Assembly: GCA_002387845.1 (NCBI GenBank)
Contig: DGLB01000045.1
Span: forward strand, 21,705 to 63,939
From: Stenotrophomonas maltophilia
Lineage (GTDB): Bacteria; Pseudomonadota; Gammaproteobacteria; Xanthomonadales; Xanthomonadaceae
Length of the DNA: 42,235 bases
Direction of reading: 5' to 3'
The translations under genes and the position numbers were made by a program. The notes under the pieces are model-generated. The model had not been told where the DNA came from. It ran no database searches and saw only the letters and a program-made list of their open reading frames with translations. Within the stretch, counting starts at the first letter, position 1. Each line of letters opens with the position of its first letter. Positions 23,698 to 31,125 of the stretch are shown in pieces.

Positions 23698-23720
23698 GCC
23701 CCCTTCAACAAGAAGGGGGC
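23698..23720. repeat. CCCCCTT/AAGGGGG palindrome after fumarase
   Basis: Arms GCCCCCTTC / GAAGGGGGC, loop AACAA, preceded by GGCGCG as in the 4575-4597 copy. It lies 51 bp after the fumarase stop and probably acts as a 3' hairpin. Confidence 0.6.
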
Positions 23721-23843
23721 TCTCCACTAGACGTGGCGCGCGACCGCCGTGGACGGGCCAACGCCCGGTAGGGCATGGAAACCATCGCGGCAGGCTTTCC
23801 CGCCAGACATAATCGGGCTCCCATCCCGACCCCCGCCGCGCCC

Positions 23844-24479
23844 ATGACCACCACTCTCTACGGTTCCCGCAGCACCGCCTCGCTGGTGGTGCACTGGCTG
23901 CTGCTGGAACTGCAGATCGAGCACGAACTGATCCTGCTCGATTTCGACACGCGCGAGCAGAAAGCCGTCGATTACCTGGCCCTCAACCCAGCCGGCCGCG
24001 TCCCAACGCTGCGGATCGACGGACAGGTCCTGACCGAAGCCGCTGCAATCGCGCTGTACCTGGCTGACCGCCACCCGCAGGCCGGCCTGCTGCCCGCGCC
24101 GGGAACGCCAGCACGCGGCGCGGCCTATCGCTGGATGTTCTGGTGCGCCAATACGCTGCAGCCGGCGTACCGGGCGTGGTTTTACGCCGATGAAGTGGCG
24201 GGTGCGGATAATGTCGACGCGGTCCGCGATCATGCCCGCCAGCAGCTGGAAAATGCCTGGCAGCAATTTGCCGACCACCTGCGGGACGCAGGCCCTTATG
24301 TCCTGGGCGAGCAGCTGAGCGTGGTGGATTTCATGCTGGTGATGTTGATGCGCTGGTCGCGCAACATGCCCCGACCGACGGATACGTGGCCGGTGTTGAA
24401 AGCGTATGCGGAGCGGTTGAAGGCGCGTCCTGCATTTGCAGAGGTGTATCGGCGCGAGGACATCACCGATTGGCGGTGA
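23844..24479 (+). CDS. Glutathione S-transferase family protein
   Basis: The 211-residue cytoplasmic protein has an N-terminal thioredoxin-like domain (residues 1-78) with YGSRSTASLVVHW, NPAGRVPTLRIDG (cis-Pro) and LTEAAAIALYLAD (Glu/Ala contacts to glutathione). A C-terminal all-helical domain ends in SVVDFMLVMLMRW. Substrate is not predictable. ATG 23844 is chosen because the N-terminal beta strand begins at once; an in-frame ATG at 23775 would add 23 unrelated residues. A SMAG element follows 9 bp after the stop. Confidence 0.9.
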   Translation: MTTTLYGSRSTASLVVHWLLLELQIEHELILLDFDTREQKAVDYLALNPAGRVPTLRIDGQVLTEAAAIALYLADRHPQAGLLPAPGTPARGAAYRWMFWCANTLQPAYRAWFYADEVAGADNVDAVRDHARQQLENAWQQFADHLRDAGPYVLGEQLSVVDFMLVMLMRWSRNMPRPTDTWPVLKAYAERLKARPAFAEVYRREDITDWR

Positions 24480-24487
24480 CGCACCCT

Positions 24488-24511
24488 GTAGAGCCGGGCT
24501 CTGCCCGGCTG
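24488..24511. repeat. SMAG palindrome
   Basis: GTAG followed by AGCCGGGC / GCCCGGCT arms. It lies 9 bp after the GST stop and before the Cys-rich lipoprotein gene. Confidence 0.85.
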
Positions 24512-24546
24512 AATCTGCTACGGTGCAGGCAACATAAGGAGCCCTC

Positions 24547-24885
24547 ATGCACGGAATCCGCATTGCAGCTGCTTTCGCCATCTGTTTCAGCCTGTCCTCC
24601 TGCCGCAGCACCGACACCGGCTACGACGGCGGCGTCGGCTTCACCGCCAGTGCCCAGTGCGCGATCCAGTGCCAGGCGCGCTACCGCAGTTGCGCTGCGG
24701 AACCACGTTCCACGCGCGTGGCGACCTGCGAATCGCAGATAACAGAGCAGTCCCGTTGCTCGAAGCTCAAGGATGCCGAACAACGGCGCTTCTGCGAGTC
24801 GAGCGTCAGCAGCTGCGCCGACCGCATGCCGGAGCTCGGCTGCGGCGAGAGGCTGAGCCAGTGCATGTCGGCGTGCGGCGGGTGA
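24547..24885 (+). CDS. Small Cys-rich lipoprotein
   Basis: The 112-residue product has a lipoprotein signal (AAAFAICFSLSSC, acylated Cys at 19). The mature part holds ten further Cys (for example AQCAIQCQ, CESSVSSC, GCGERLSQCMSACG), enough for five disulfides, or a metal site. No known family is recognised. AAGGAG lies 6 bases before the ATG. It stands alone, flanked on both sides by SMAG elements. Confidence 0.8.
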   Translation: MHGIRIAAAFAICFSLSSCRSTDTGYDGGVGFTASAQCAIQCQARYRSCAAEPRSTRVATCESQITEQSRCSKLKDAEQRRFCESSVSSCADRMPELGCGERLSQCMSACGG

Positions 24886-24892
24886 TTCCCGA

Positions 24893-24949
24893 TGACGCGC
24901 ATGGCGCGTCACTACGCCGAAGCCCCGTAGGGACACGCCATGCGTGTCC
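24893..24949. repeat. SMAG pair, opposite orientations
   Basis: Inverted copy 24893-24915 (TGACGCGC / GCGCGTCA, CTAC) and direct copy 24927-24949 (GTAGGGACACGC / GCGTGTCC), with GTAG heads facing each other across 11 bp. It lies between the Cys-rich lipoprotein stop and the convergent arsC stop. Confidence 0.82.
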
Positions 24950-24957
24950 TCGCGGTC

Positions 24958-25299
24958 TTACAGCAACGCCTCAACCTTCTCCGGCGGCCGGCACAGCGCC
25001 GTTCCCTTGTCCGTGATCACCACCGGCCGATTGATCAGCAGGGGATGTGCGAGCATTTCCGCGATCAGCGCGTCCTCATCCGCCCCCACCAGCCCCAGCT
25101 CGGCAAACAGCGTCTCCTTCGCACGCACCAGCTCGCTCGCGCGCAGCCCGGCATCGCGCAGCACCGCACGCAGTTCCGCCTCGCTGGGCACATCGGTCAG
25201 GTAGTCGCGGATCACCGGCTCGATGCCGGCGGCACGGATCCGTTCCAATGCCCCGCGCGAATTGCCGCAACGCGGGTTGTGCCAGATCGTCACGGTCAT
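24958..25299 (-). CDS. arsC: ArsC-family reductase (glutaredoxin-coupled arsenate reductase type)
   Basis: The 113-residue thioredoxin-fold protein has catalytic C11 in HNPRCGNSRGALERI. Three Arg that bind the oxyanion in ArsC have likely counterparts (RAKE, LINRPVV, LCRPPEKV). It is shorter than plasmid ArsC (about 140), like many chromosomal ArsC2/YfgD-type proteins, whose arsenate activity is often unproven. No arsB, arsR or acr3 lies nearby. The start overlaps the pldA stop by one base (TGATG), and GGAG lies 8 bases upstream, so it is translationally coupled to pldA. Confidence 0.88.
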   Translation of the reverse strand: MTVTIWHNPRCGNSRGALERIRAAGIEPVIRDYLTDVPSEAELRAVLRDAGLRASELVRAKETLFAELGLVGADEDALIAEMLAHPLLINRPVVITDKGTALCRPPEKVEALL

Positions 25300-26465
25300 C
25301 AGTACCACTCCAGCAGCGACACGCCCACGCCCACGTAGGTGGCCTTGTGGTTGTAGTCGATCATGCTTTCGCCATAGCCGTCGAAGACCTGGATGTGGCC
25401 GCGCAGCAGGTTGCTGATCGGGAAGCCGTAGTCCAGCTGCAACGCGCCGTGCGAGCGGTCACCGCCGCGCAGCGAGTGCCGCGCCAGCAAGGAGACCTCA
25501 TGGCCGTTCCGGTTCCAGGTCAGTACCGCGTCGCCACGGCCCATGTAATCCTCGATGTCCGGATTGTTGTCGTCTTCGCGGTCTTCCGGCAGGCGGTACC
25601 ACGGGCGCAGGACCAGCGCCCAGTTCTCGCGGTCCAGGCCGACGTTGAGGATCACCCGGTTCCAGCTGCGCGACAGCGGGTCGGCGCGGCCGTTGGACTG
25701 ATGGGTGAGGCTGAGGCCCGCCATGCGCCCACGCCAGCCGCCAATCGAATAGCCGGTGCGGAACATCATCATCACTTCCGGCTCGTAGTTGGTTTCGCGG
25801 AAGGGACGCGAGTTGTCGGCGTTGTAGGCCTGCCAGCGCGAGCTCTGGGTATAGCCGGCCCACAGGTCACCGTTGTCACCGAACACGTTCTCCCACACCT
25901 TGGTCTTGAAGCTGAGCTGGAACTTCAGCTCGTTGCTGTCCAGCTGTTGCGGGGTGGTGACGGTGTTGTCCGGGTTGGGCGACTGCGGCATCTGGTTCTT
26001 GTCGCTGGTCCAGAACGCGGGCAGCAGGTACACCGGCTTGTAGGCGCGCAACTGGAACGCCCCCAGCTTGGAGTCCTGCGCCAGTTCCCAGCGGCTGTCC
26101 AGCAGCGAGCCCTTGCCGGCGTTGGCCAGCGCCTGCTCGTGGCCATCGTTCTTGAACAGTTCGCCCAGGCGGTGTTTGACCTTCTCACCGGTGGGCGCGT
26201 CGGCCTGCGCTTCGCGCGCGGCCTGGCGTTCCTCGCGGCGTGCCTGTTGGGCGGCGATGGCAGCCGCATCGGCTTCCTGGGTGGTCTGCGCGCCACGCCG
26301 GAACAGGGTGTCGTAGCAGGCCAGGCGAGCGGCGTCGGAGCCGACCAGCGCGCAGGCCTCCGGCGTAGCCGGGGTGGGGGCGGCTTCCTGTGCGGCAACG
26401 GAGAAGCTGGCGCAGGCCAGGCCCAGGGCGCAGAACAGGGCGGAGCGAGGGCGGGGTGTGGTCAT
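25299..26465 (-). CDS. pldA: Outer-membrane phospholipase A
   Basis: The 388-residue precursor has a signal peptide (LFCALGLACASFSVAAQ). It then carries a Cys-containing and charged, Ala-rich N-terminal extension (about residues 30-110) absent from E. coli PldA, and a beta-barrel domain. The catalytic signature LTHQSNGR is at about 253-260, giving His255 and Ser257. The chain ends in an aromatic (GVSLLEWY), as outer-membrane barrels do. It hydrolyses phospholipids that reach the outer leaflet. Start at 26465 (MTTPRPRS) precedes a normal signal peptide; the frame upstream is not protein-like. arsC overlaps its stop. Confidence 0.92.
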   Translation of the reverse strand: MTTPRPRSALFCALGLACASFSVAAQEAAPTPATPEACALVGSDAARLACYDTLFRRGAQTTQEADAAAIAAQQARREERQAAREAQADAPTGEKVKHRLGELFKNDGHEQALANAGKGSLLDSRWELAQDSKLGAFQLRAYKPVYLLPAFWTSDKNQMPQSPNPDNTVTTPQQLDSNELKFQLSFKTKVWENVFGDNGDLWAGYTQSSRWQAYNADNSRPFRETNYEPEVMMMFRTGYSIGGWRGRMAGLSLTHQSNGRADPLSRSWNRVILNVGLDRENWALVLRPWYRLPEDREDDNNPDIEDYMGRGDAVLTWNRNGHEVSLLARHSLRGGDRSHGALQLDYGFPISNLLRGHIQVFDGYGESMIDYNHKATYVGVGVSLLEWY

Positions 26466-26564
26466 GGGGGCAGGCCGCACGGTAAGGGGGAAACGGGCAC
26501 ATTCTGCACCAGTTGCGGTTCCCACGGCGCGGCCCGGTCCGCCCACGGGCGTTGCGCGCGTGGC

Positions 26565-27050
26565 CTAGAAGAACCAGGAGAACGCGAAGATTCCCAGCAT
26601 CGCGATCACGATGGCCAGCTTCAGCGCTACCCCGAGCAATATGCCCATCCACGTCGCCAGCCCCACCTTGGTCGAGCGGCCCAGCTCGCGGGTATGCCAG
26701 TACTCGCCCGCCAGGGCCCCCAGCAGCGGCCCGGCGAACAGCCCGATCGGCATGAAGAACAAGCCGACGATGCTGCCGATGAAGGTGCCCCACAGCGCCT
26801 TGCTGCTGGCCTGCACGCGCTTGGCCCCCACCACGGTGGCCAGAATGTCCACCGCGAACGAGGTCAGGGTGAGCAGGCCCAGCACCGTCAGCGGTACCCA
26901 GCCGACATGGCGGAAGCCATCGGTCCACGCGGCGGCCAGCAGGCCGGCAAACACCAGCGGAATGCCGGGCAGAGCGGGCAGGATGATGCCGGCGATGCCC
27001 ACCAGGACCAGGACGACCGCTAGCAGGTAAAAGATGAATGAAGGGTCCAT
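26565..27050 (-). CDS. DUF456 family membrane protein
   Basis: The 161-residue protein has about four to five hydrophobic segments with conserved glycines (GIAGIILPALPGIPLVFAG, ALWGTFIGSIVGLFFMPIG). This is the DUF456 pattern of tandem Gly-rich membrane hairpins. Function is unknown. The ATG at 27050 begins MDPSFIFYLL. It is divergent from the cold-shock gene across about 230 bp and stands alone upstream of pldA. Confidence 0.85.
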   Translation of the reverse strand: MDPSFIFYLLAVVLVLVGIAGIILPALPGIPLVFAGLLAAAWTDGFRHVGWVPLTVLGLLTLTSFAVDILATVVGAKRVQASSKALWGTFIGSIVGLFFMPIGLFAGPLLGALAGEYWHTRELGRSTKVGLATWMGILLGVALKLAIVIAMLGIFAFSWFF

Positions 27051-27283
27051 TCTGTACCGTACGGTTTGGAAAATAGGGTTGACATATTCGATTTGGATAT
27101 GTTGCTTTTTGATTTTGCCCGGGTTAAGTTGCAGGCGCTGAGCTTGGCAAGGTCACCGTGGATCGTGGCCTGATGATGCTAGATCCGTCCAGATGCATCT
27201 ACGCACCTCGCTTCCCCCCTTGCTGTCAGCCGCCCAACAGGCGTATCCAACGACAAAGCAATGATCCCCAGGGAGTAAGTGAG

Positions 27284-27493
27284 ATGGCTGAGCGTGAAAA
27301 CGGTACCGTGAAGTGGTTCAATGATGCCAAGGGCTTTGGCTTCATCAGCCGCGAGAACGGCGAAGACGTGTTCGTGCATTTCCGCGCGATCCAGTCGCAG
27401 GGCTTCAAGAGCCTGAAGGAAGGCCAGAAGGTCGCCTTCACCGTGGTCCAGGGCCAGAAGGGCCTGCAGGCGGACGCGGTCGAGCCGCTGTAA
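27284..27493 (+). CDS. cspA: Cold-shock domain protein, CspA family
   Basis: The 69-residue single-stranded nucleic acid-binding protein carries RNP1 KGFGFI (16-21) and RNP2 DVFVHF (28-33) on a five-strand barrel. It acts as an RNA chaperone; many paralogues are not cold-induced. The ATG at 27284 has GGGAG upstream. The gap upstream (27051-27283) is AT-rich with a TTGACA at 27079-27084, so a long 5' leader like those of cold-shock mRNAs is likely, though no convincing -10 was found. It is closed by a 12-bp terminator. Confidence 0.94.
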   Translation: MAERENGTVKWFNDAKGFGFISRENGEDVFVHFRAIQSQGFKSLKEGQKVAFTVVQGQKGLQADAVEPL

Positions 27494-27516
27494 CGCCGTA
27501 ATTCCTCTGTTCCAAA

Positions 27517-27544
27517 ATGAAGGCCCGCGCAAGCGGGCCTTCAT
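27517..27544. terminator. Terminator after the cold-shock gene
   Basis: Perfect 12-bp stem ATGAAGGCCCGC / GCGGGCCTTCAT, loop GCAA. It is followed by few T, so termination may need the stem strength or work in both directions toward the convergent gene ending at 27570. Confidence 0.75.
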
Positions 27545-27569
27545 CGTTATCTGTCATGGGGCCTGAAAC

Positions 27570-28064
27570 TCAACGCAGAATCACCCGGCCATTGACCACG
27601 CGCACGTAGGTATTCTCGCGAATACCGCCGAGGTCGCGCTGGTTGACCACGATGGTGCGGCCGTCATCCATGCGCACGGTAATGTCGAAGGTGTCGCTGG
27701 TCACGTTCTTCTGGATCTGGTTACCGGCCAGCGCACCGCCGATGGCACCGGCTGCGGCAGCGACATTCTGGTTGCCCTTGCTGCCGCCGGTGTGGTCGGA
27801 AATCTCATGGCCGGCCACGGCACCGACAATGCCGCCCAGGATCGCGCCGGTGGCGGCGGGAGCGGTGCGGCCCGAAGCCACGGTGTTGATGCGGGTCACG
27901 ATGCCGCAGTCGGCGCAGCGCGACTGGTTGTAGCCGCCGCTGTTGCCGTAACCGTTGTTGTAGCCGCCATTGTTGTAACCGCCGCCGCCATAACCCGGCG
28001 AGGTGGCACAGCCGGCCAGTGCGACGGTGGCCACGGCAGCGGCAGCAATAAGTTGGATCTTCAT
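27570..28064 (-). CDS. Glycine-zipper (2TM) outer-membrane lipoprotein
   Basis: The 164-residue product has a lipoprotein signal (VATVALAGC), then a Gly/Asn/Tyr-rich repeat (YNNGGYNNGY) and CADCG. A glycine zipper follows, GAILGGIVGAVAGHEI and AGAIGGALAGNQI, as in SlyB / 17-kDa antigen proteins. A small C-terminal domain (FDITVRMDDGRTIVV) completes it. It is probably an envelope-stability lipoprotein. AGGAG lies 7 bases before the ATG at 28064. Confidence 0.88.
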   Translation of the reverse strand: MKIQLIAAAAVATVALAGCATSPGYGGGGYNNGGYNNGYGNSGGYNQSRCADCGIVTRINTVASGRTAPAATGAILGGIVGAVAGHEISDHTGGSKGNQNVAAAAGAIGGALAGNQIQKNVTSDTFDITVRMDDGRTIVVNQRDLGGIRENTYVRVVNGRVILR

Positions 28065-28200
28065 GAAGGTTCTCCTGGCCAGATCGGGTGGTTGCATGCG
28101 TCTGGTGCGCATGGGGCGATCCTGTCCTGCGCAGTGTGAACAGGACGCCAATCCGGACACGGATTCGTGGCTGGCAGATGAATCGGTGCATCCGGGCGTC

Positions 28201-28206
28201 TAAAAT
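28201..28206 (+). promoter_or_regulatory. Candidate -10 element of tcdA (possible leaderless mRNA)
   Basis: TAAAAT ends 7 bases before the tcdA ATG (28214) and there is no Shine-Dalgarno. Transcription would then start at or beside the ATG. No good -35 hexamer is visible. Confidence 0.35.
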
Positions 28207-28213
28207 GCCGCCC

Positions 28214-29020
28214 ATGAACGACGTATTGCGTGAACGCTTCGCCGGCATCGACCGGCTGTATGGGGTAGGCACCGTGGACCTGCTGTCGCAGCGCCGGGTG
28301 GCGGTGGTCGGCATGGGCGGGGTCGGCTCGTGGGTGGTGGAGGCGTTGGCGCGGACCGCGGTAGGGCACCTGACCCTGATCGACGCCGACGACATCTGCG
28401 TGTCCAACACCAACCGTCAGCTGCCGGCGCTGGCCGGCATGTACGGTCGCAACAAGGCCGAGGCGATGGCCGAGCGCTGCCGCGCGATCAACCCGGACAT
28501 ATCGGTCGACCCGGTGGCGGCATTCCTGACCGTGGGCAACATGGAAGACCTGCTGGACCGCGACTTCGACCTGGTCATCGATGCCTGCGACAGTTTCCGG
28601 GTAAAGGTGGAAACCATCGCCTGGTGCCGTCGGCGCAAGCTGCCGATCCTGACCGTGGGCGCGGCCGGCGGCCGTACCGACCCCACCCTGGTGCGGGTGC
28701 GTGATGTCTCGCGCACCGAGCATGACGCGATGCTGGCGCTGATCCGCAAGAAGCTGCGCAGCGACTTCAATTTCCCCAAGAATGCCTCACGCTACTTCGG
28801 CGTGCCGGCGATCTATTCGCTGGAAAACGTGAAGTATCCGCAGGCCGATGGCACGGTATGTGGCCTGCGTCCGCAGCTGGGTGCCGATGCCGCGCTGAAA
28901 CTGGATTGCGGTGCCGGGCTGGGCGCGGCCACCCACATCACCGGCGCGTTCGCGTTTGCGGCGGTAGGCAAGGCGCTGGAGATGTTGTTGAAGCAGAAAG
29001 CACCCCGTCCCCAGGTGTGA
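28214..29020 (+). CDS. tcdA: tRNA threonylcarbamoyladenosine dehydratase (TcdA/CsdL)
   Basis: The 268-residue E1-like (ThiF/MoeB fold) enzyme cyclises the t6A of ANN-decoding tRNAs to ct6A using ATP. The nucleotide-binding GMGGVGS is at 33-39, with DADD (57-60) and the Arg finger NTNRQ (65-69). The downstream part has GAAGGRTDPT and the TcdA-type C-terminal hydrophobic helix. Length matches E. coli TcdA (268). An alternative ATG lies 9 bases upstream (28205). Its 3' end overlaps tatD by 83 nt in antisense. Confidence 0.94.
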   Translation: MNDVLRERFAGIDRLYGVGTVDLLSQRRVAVVGMGGVGSWVVEALARTAVGHLTLIDADDICVSNTNRQLPALAGMYGRNKAEAMAERCRAINPDISVDPVAAFLTVGNMEDLLDRDFDLVIDACDSFRVKVETIAWCRRRKLPILTVGAAGGRTDPTLVRVRDVSRTEHDAMLALIRKKLRSDFNFPKNASRYFGVPAIYSLENVKYPQADGTVCGLRPQLGADAALKLDCGAGLGAATHITGAFAFAAVGKALEMLLKQKAPRPQV

Positions 29021-29771
29021 ACAACCGGCTCGCGTTGGCGGTCGTCTGCGCCGCGATCAGCTCCGCCGGTTCACCGCGCAGGTGCGCCACGGTGTCCAGG
29101 ATCACCCGCAACCGTGCCGGTTCATTGCGTTCTCCCCGAATGCCGGCATCCGGCTGGTCGGGCGCGTCGGTCTCAAGAAGCAACTGCTCCAGCGGCATCT
29201 GCGCGACCAGCCGCCGTAGCCGCTGTGCCCGGTCATAGGTCAGCGGGCCACCCAGCCCCAGCAGGAAGCCCAGCTTGTGCAGCTGATCGGCCTGCTCGGG
29301 ACTGCCTGGAAAACTGTGCACCACCCCGCGCAGCCCGCCCACCTGCTTGATGGCGGCAATCACCGCGTCCACCGCGCGGCGCGCGTGTACGATCACCGGC
29401 AGATCGAAGTCGCGCGCGATCTTCAGCTGCTCCACGAAGTAGAACTGCTGCTGATCGGCATCCAGCCCCTCCACGAAGAAATCCAGCCCGCATTCGCCGA
29501 CCGCGCAGGGGCGCTCGCGCGCGATCCACTCGCGCAGCTGCTCCAGATGCTCGGGCCGATGCTGGTCAAGGAACATCGGATGCAGACCGTAGGCTGGATG
29601 AAGCCCGTCGGCCAGGGCACAGGTTTCGCGCAACTTGGGCCAGCTCGCCGCCGTCACCGCCGGCAGCACCTGCGCACGCACGCCTGCAGCCTGCGCGCGC
29701 GCGATCACCTCGGCGCGGTCCGCATCGAATTCATCCGCATCCAGATGACAGTGGCTGTCGAACAGGATCAC
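28938..29771 (-). CDS. tatD: TatD-family metal-dependent hydrolase (DNase)
   Basis: The 277-residue TIM-barrel protein carries the metal ligands HCH (7-9), GECGLDFF, VIVHAR, VVHSF and ETDAP. TatD proteins are 3'-5' DNases linked to DNA repair and RNA quality control. The core ends at about residue 251 (ANASRLF); the last 26 residues are not family-like and lie entirely antisense to the end of tcdA, whose stop coincides with that point. The original stop may have been lost. The GTG start overlaps the upstream small-protein stop as GTGA (4 nt). Confidence 0.92.
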   Translation of the reverse strand: MILFDSHCHLDADEFDADRAEVIARAQAAGVRAQVLPAVTAASWPKLRETCALADGLHPAYGLHPMFLDQHRPEHLEQLREWIARERPCAVGECGLDFFVEGLDADQQQFYFVEQLKIARDFDLPVIVHARRAVDAVIAAIKQVGGLRGVVHSFPGSPEQADQLHKLGFLLGLGGPLTYDRAQRLRRLVAQMPLEQLLLETDAPDQPDAGIRGERNEPARLRVILDTVAHLRGEPAELIAAQTTANASRLFTPGDGVLSASTTSPAPCLPPQTRTRR

Positions 29772-29992
29772 GCGCGCGGCGGCGTCGGCAGGGTGGGGGG
29801 CAGGTCGTCGCTGCGCCGCTTCCAGTTGGCCAGCAGCAGGGTGCCCAGCGCGAACAGGATCTCGTCGACGAACGGCACCGGGTCGGGAATGAACAAGGTC
29901 AGCGCGAACAGCGCCGCGGTGATCTTGAACAGGGTGGGGTAGCGCAACCGACGCGCCCAGTTGACGATCGGAAGCAGCAGGGGATTGGCCAT
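29768..29992 (-). CDS. Small membrane protein (DUF6116-like)
   Basis: The 74-residue protein begins MANPLLLPIVNWARRL. It has one or two hydrophobic segments (residues 25-60, interrupted by PDPVPF) and a basic tail. It resembles a small conserved family of Xanthomonadaceae (I believe DUF6116), with no known function. GGAGG lies 8 bases before the ATG at 29992; an in-frame upstream ATG at 30028 is not needed. The stop overlaps the tatD start, so the two are coupled. Confidence 0.75.
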   Translation of the reverse strand: MANPLLLPIVNWARRLRYPTLFKITAALFALTLFIPDPVPFVDEILFALGTLLLANWKRRSDDLPPTLPTPPRA

Positions 29993-30153
29993 CGCGGAGT
30001 CCTCCAGTAATGCTGTAAACGCTATCACGCGCCGTAGAATGACAGAACCTGAATGGGCGATGCGGCTGTAAGCGTCATGTGGAGATTCCGTTCAGGTGTT
30101 GCATGCTGGAATCCTCGCCAAGAACGTTGCGGATCGTCCGCAAGGAGTCGGAT

Positions 30154-30969
30154 ATGAAAAGCACAACTACTACTGCTCTGGTCGCTGCAGGTGCCCTGCT
30201 GGTCGGTGGCATTGCCACCGCTGCCTTCATGAAAAGCGGCAACTCCGCCGACCCGGTCACCGCCAGCCAGACCCGACCGACTCTGGACACCACGCCGTTG
30301 GCCAATGACGGTGCCGCCTCGAATGCGGTACCGGTGGACGCCCCGCGTGGGCTGGAGTACGCCGACGTGGTCAAGGTGGATCCGCTGACCAGGAAGGAAA
30401 AGGCCTACGCCACCGTGATCGGTACCGAACCGGTGCGCGAAACCTCCACCACCCAGACCCCGCACGAGGTCTGCCAGGACGTGGTGGTGCAGGAACGCCT
30501 GCCCGAGCGCGACGGCAATGTGGGCGGCACCGTGGCCGGTGCGGTCATCGGTGGCCTGCTCGGCAACCAGGTGGGCGGTGGCAACGGCAAGAAGGCTGCC
30601 ACTGCTGCCGGTGCCGTGGCCGGCGGTGTGATCGGCAACCAGATCGACAAGCGTCACGTAGGTGGCCGCGTGGTCAACCGCACCGAGCGCCAGTGCCACA
30701 CCGAAACCGCCACCTCCGAATCGACCAAGGTCACCGGTTACAACGTGACGTACCGCAACGAAGACGGCACCACCGGCACCATGCGCATGGCCAGCAAGCC
30801 GGGTAACCGCATTGCCATGGGCACCACCGATGCGGTCACCGGTTACAACGTGACCTACCGCTACGACGGCGTCGAAAAGACCGTGAAAATGGACAACAAG
30901 CCGGCCAGCGACCGCCTGCCGGTGGTGGATGGCCAGCTGGTCACCCAGACCGCCGCGGTATCGAACTGA
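30154..30969 (+). CDS. Glycine-zipper envelope protein
   Basis: The 271-residue protein has an N-terminal hydrophobic signal or anchor (residues 8-25) without a lipobox. A glycine zipper (VGGTVAGAVIGGLLGNQ, then AGAVAGGVIGNQID) sits at about 130-165, followed by two copies of a module beginning VTGYNVTYR (about residues 192 and 227). The layout is that of '2TM glycine zipper' periplasmic proteins of unknown job. AAGGAG lies 8 bases before the ATG. A long perfect inverted repeat follows the stop by 9 bp. Confidence 0.87.
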   Translation: MKSTTTTALVAAGALLVGGIATAAFMKSGNSADPVTASQTRPTLDTTPLANDGAASNAVPVDAPRGLEYADVVKVDPLTRKEKAYATVIGTEPVRETSTTQTPHEVCQDVVVQERLPERDGNVGGTVAGAVIGGLLGNQVGGGNGKKAATAAGAVAGGVIGNQIDKRHVGGRVVNRTERQCHTETATSESTKVTGYNVTYRNEDGTTGTMRMASKPGNRIAMGTTDAVTGYNVTYRYDGVEKTVKMDNKPASDRLPVVDGQLVTQTAAVSN

Positions 30970-30978
30970 CGGTTGGGC

Positions 30979-31035
30979 AAAAAAGGGGTCAGGTGTAATT
31001 AAGTTGATGACTTAATTACACCTGACCCCTTTTTT
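30979..31035. repeat. 26-bp perfect inverted repeat with A/T flanks (terminator or mobile palindrome)
   Basis: Two 26-bp arms, starting AAAAAAGGGGTCAGGTG and ending CACCTGACCCCTTTTTT, pair perfectly around TGATG. Read either way, the hairpin is followed by six T, so it would terminate from both sides. It is far longer than the other terminators here. GGGGTCAG-type palindromes of this sort recur in many proteobacterial genomes and may be mobile. Confidence 0.85.
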
Positions 31036-31125
31036 GTTGCGCCTGCTCTTGGCAAACCCGAATCGCGTATGGCCTGATGCGGCGAAAGGTCGTCTACGTC
31101 CGCAACACGTCACGGAGGGTGATGG

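Noticed and set aside
23751..23770. CGGGC/GCCCG palindrome with GTAG at its right side as a SMAG copy
   Set aside because: The GTAG lies at the wrong end relative to all other copies, so it does not match the element layout.
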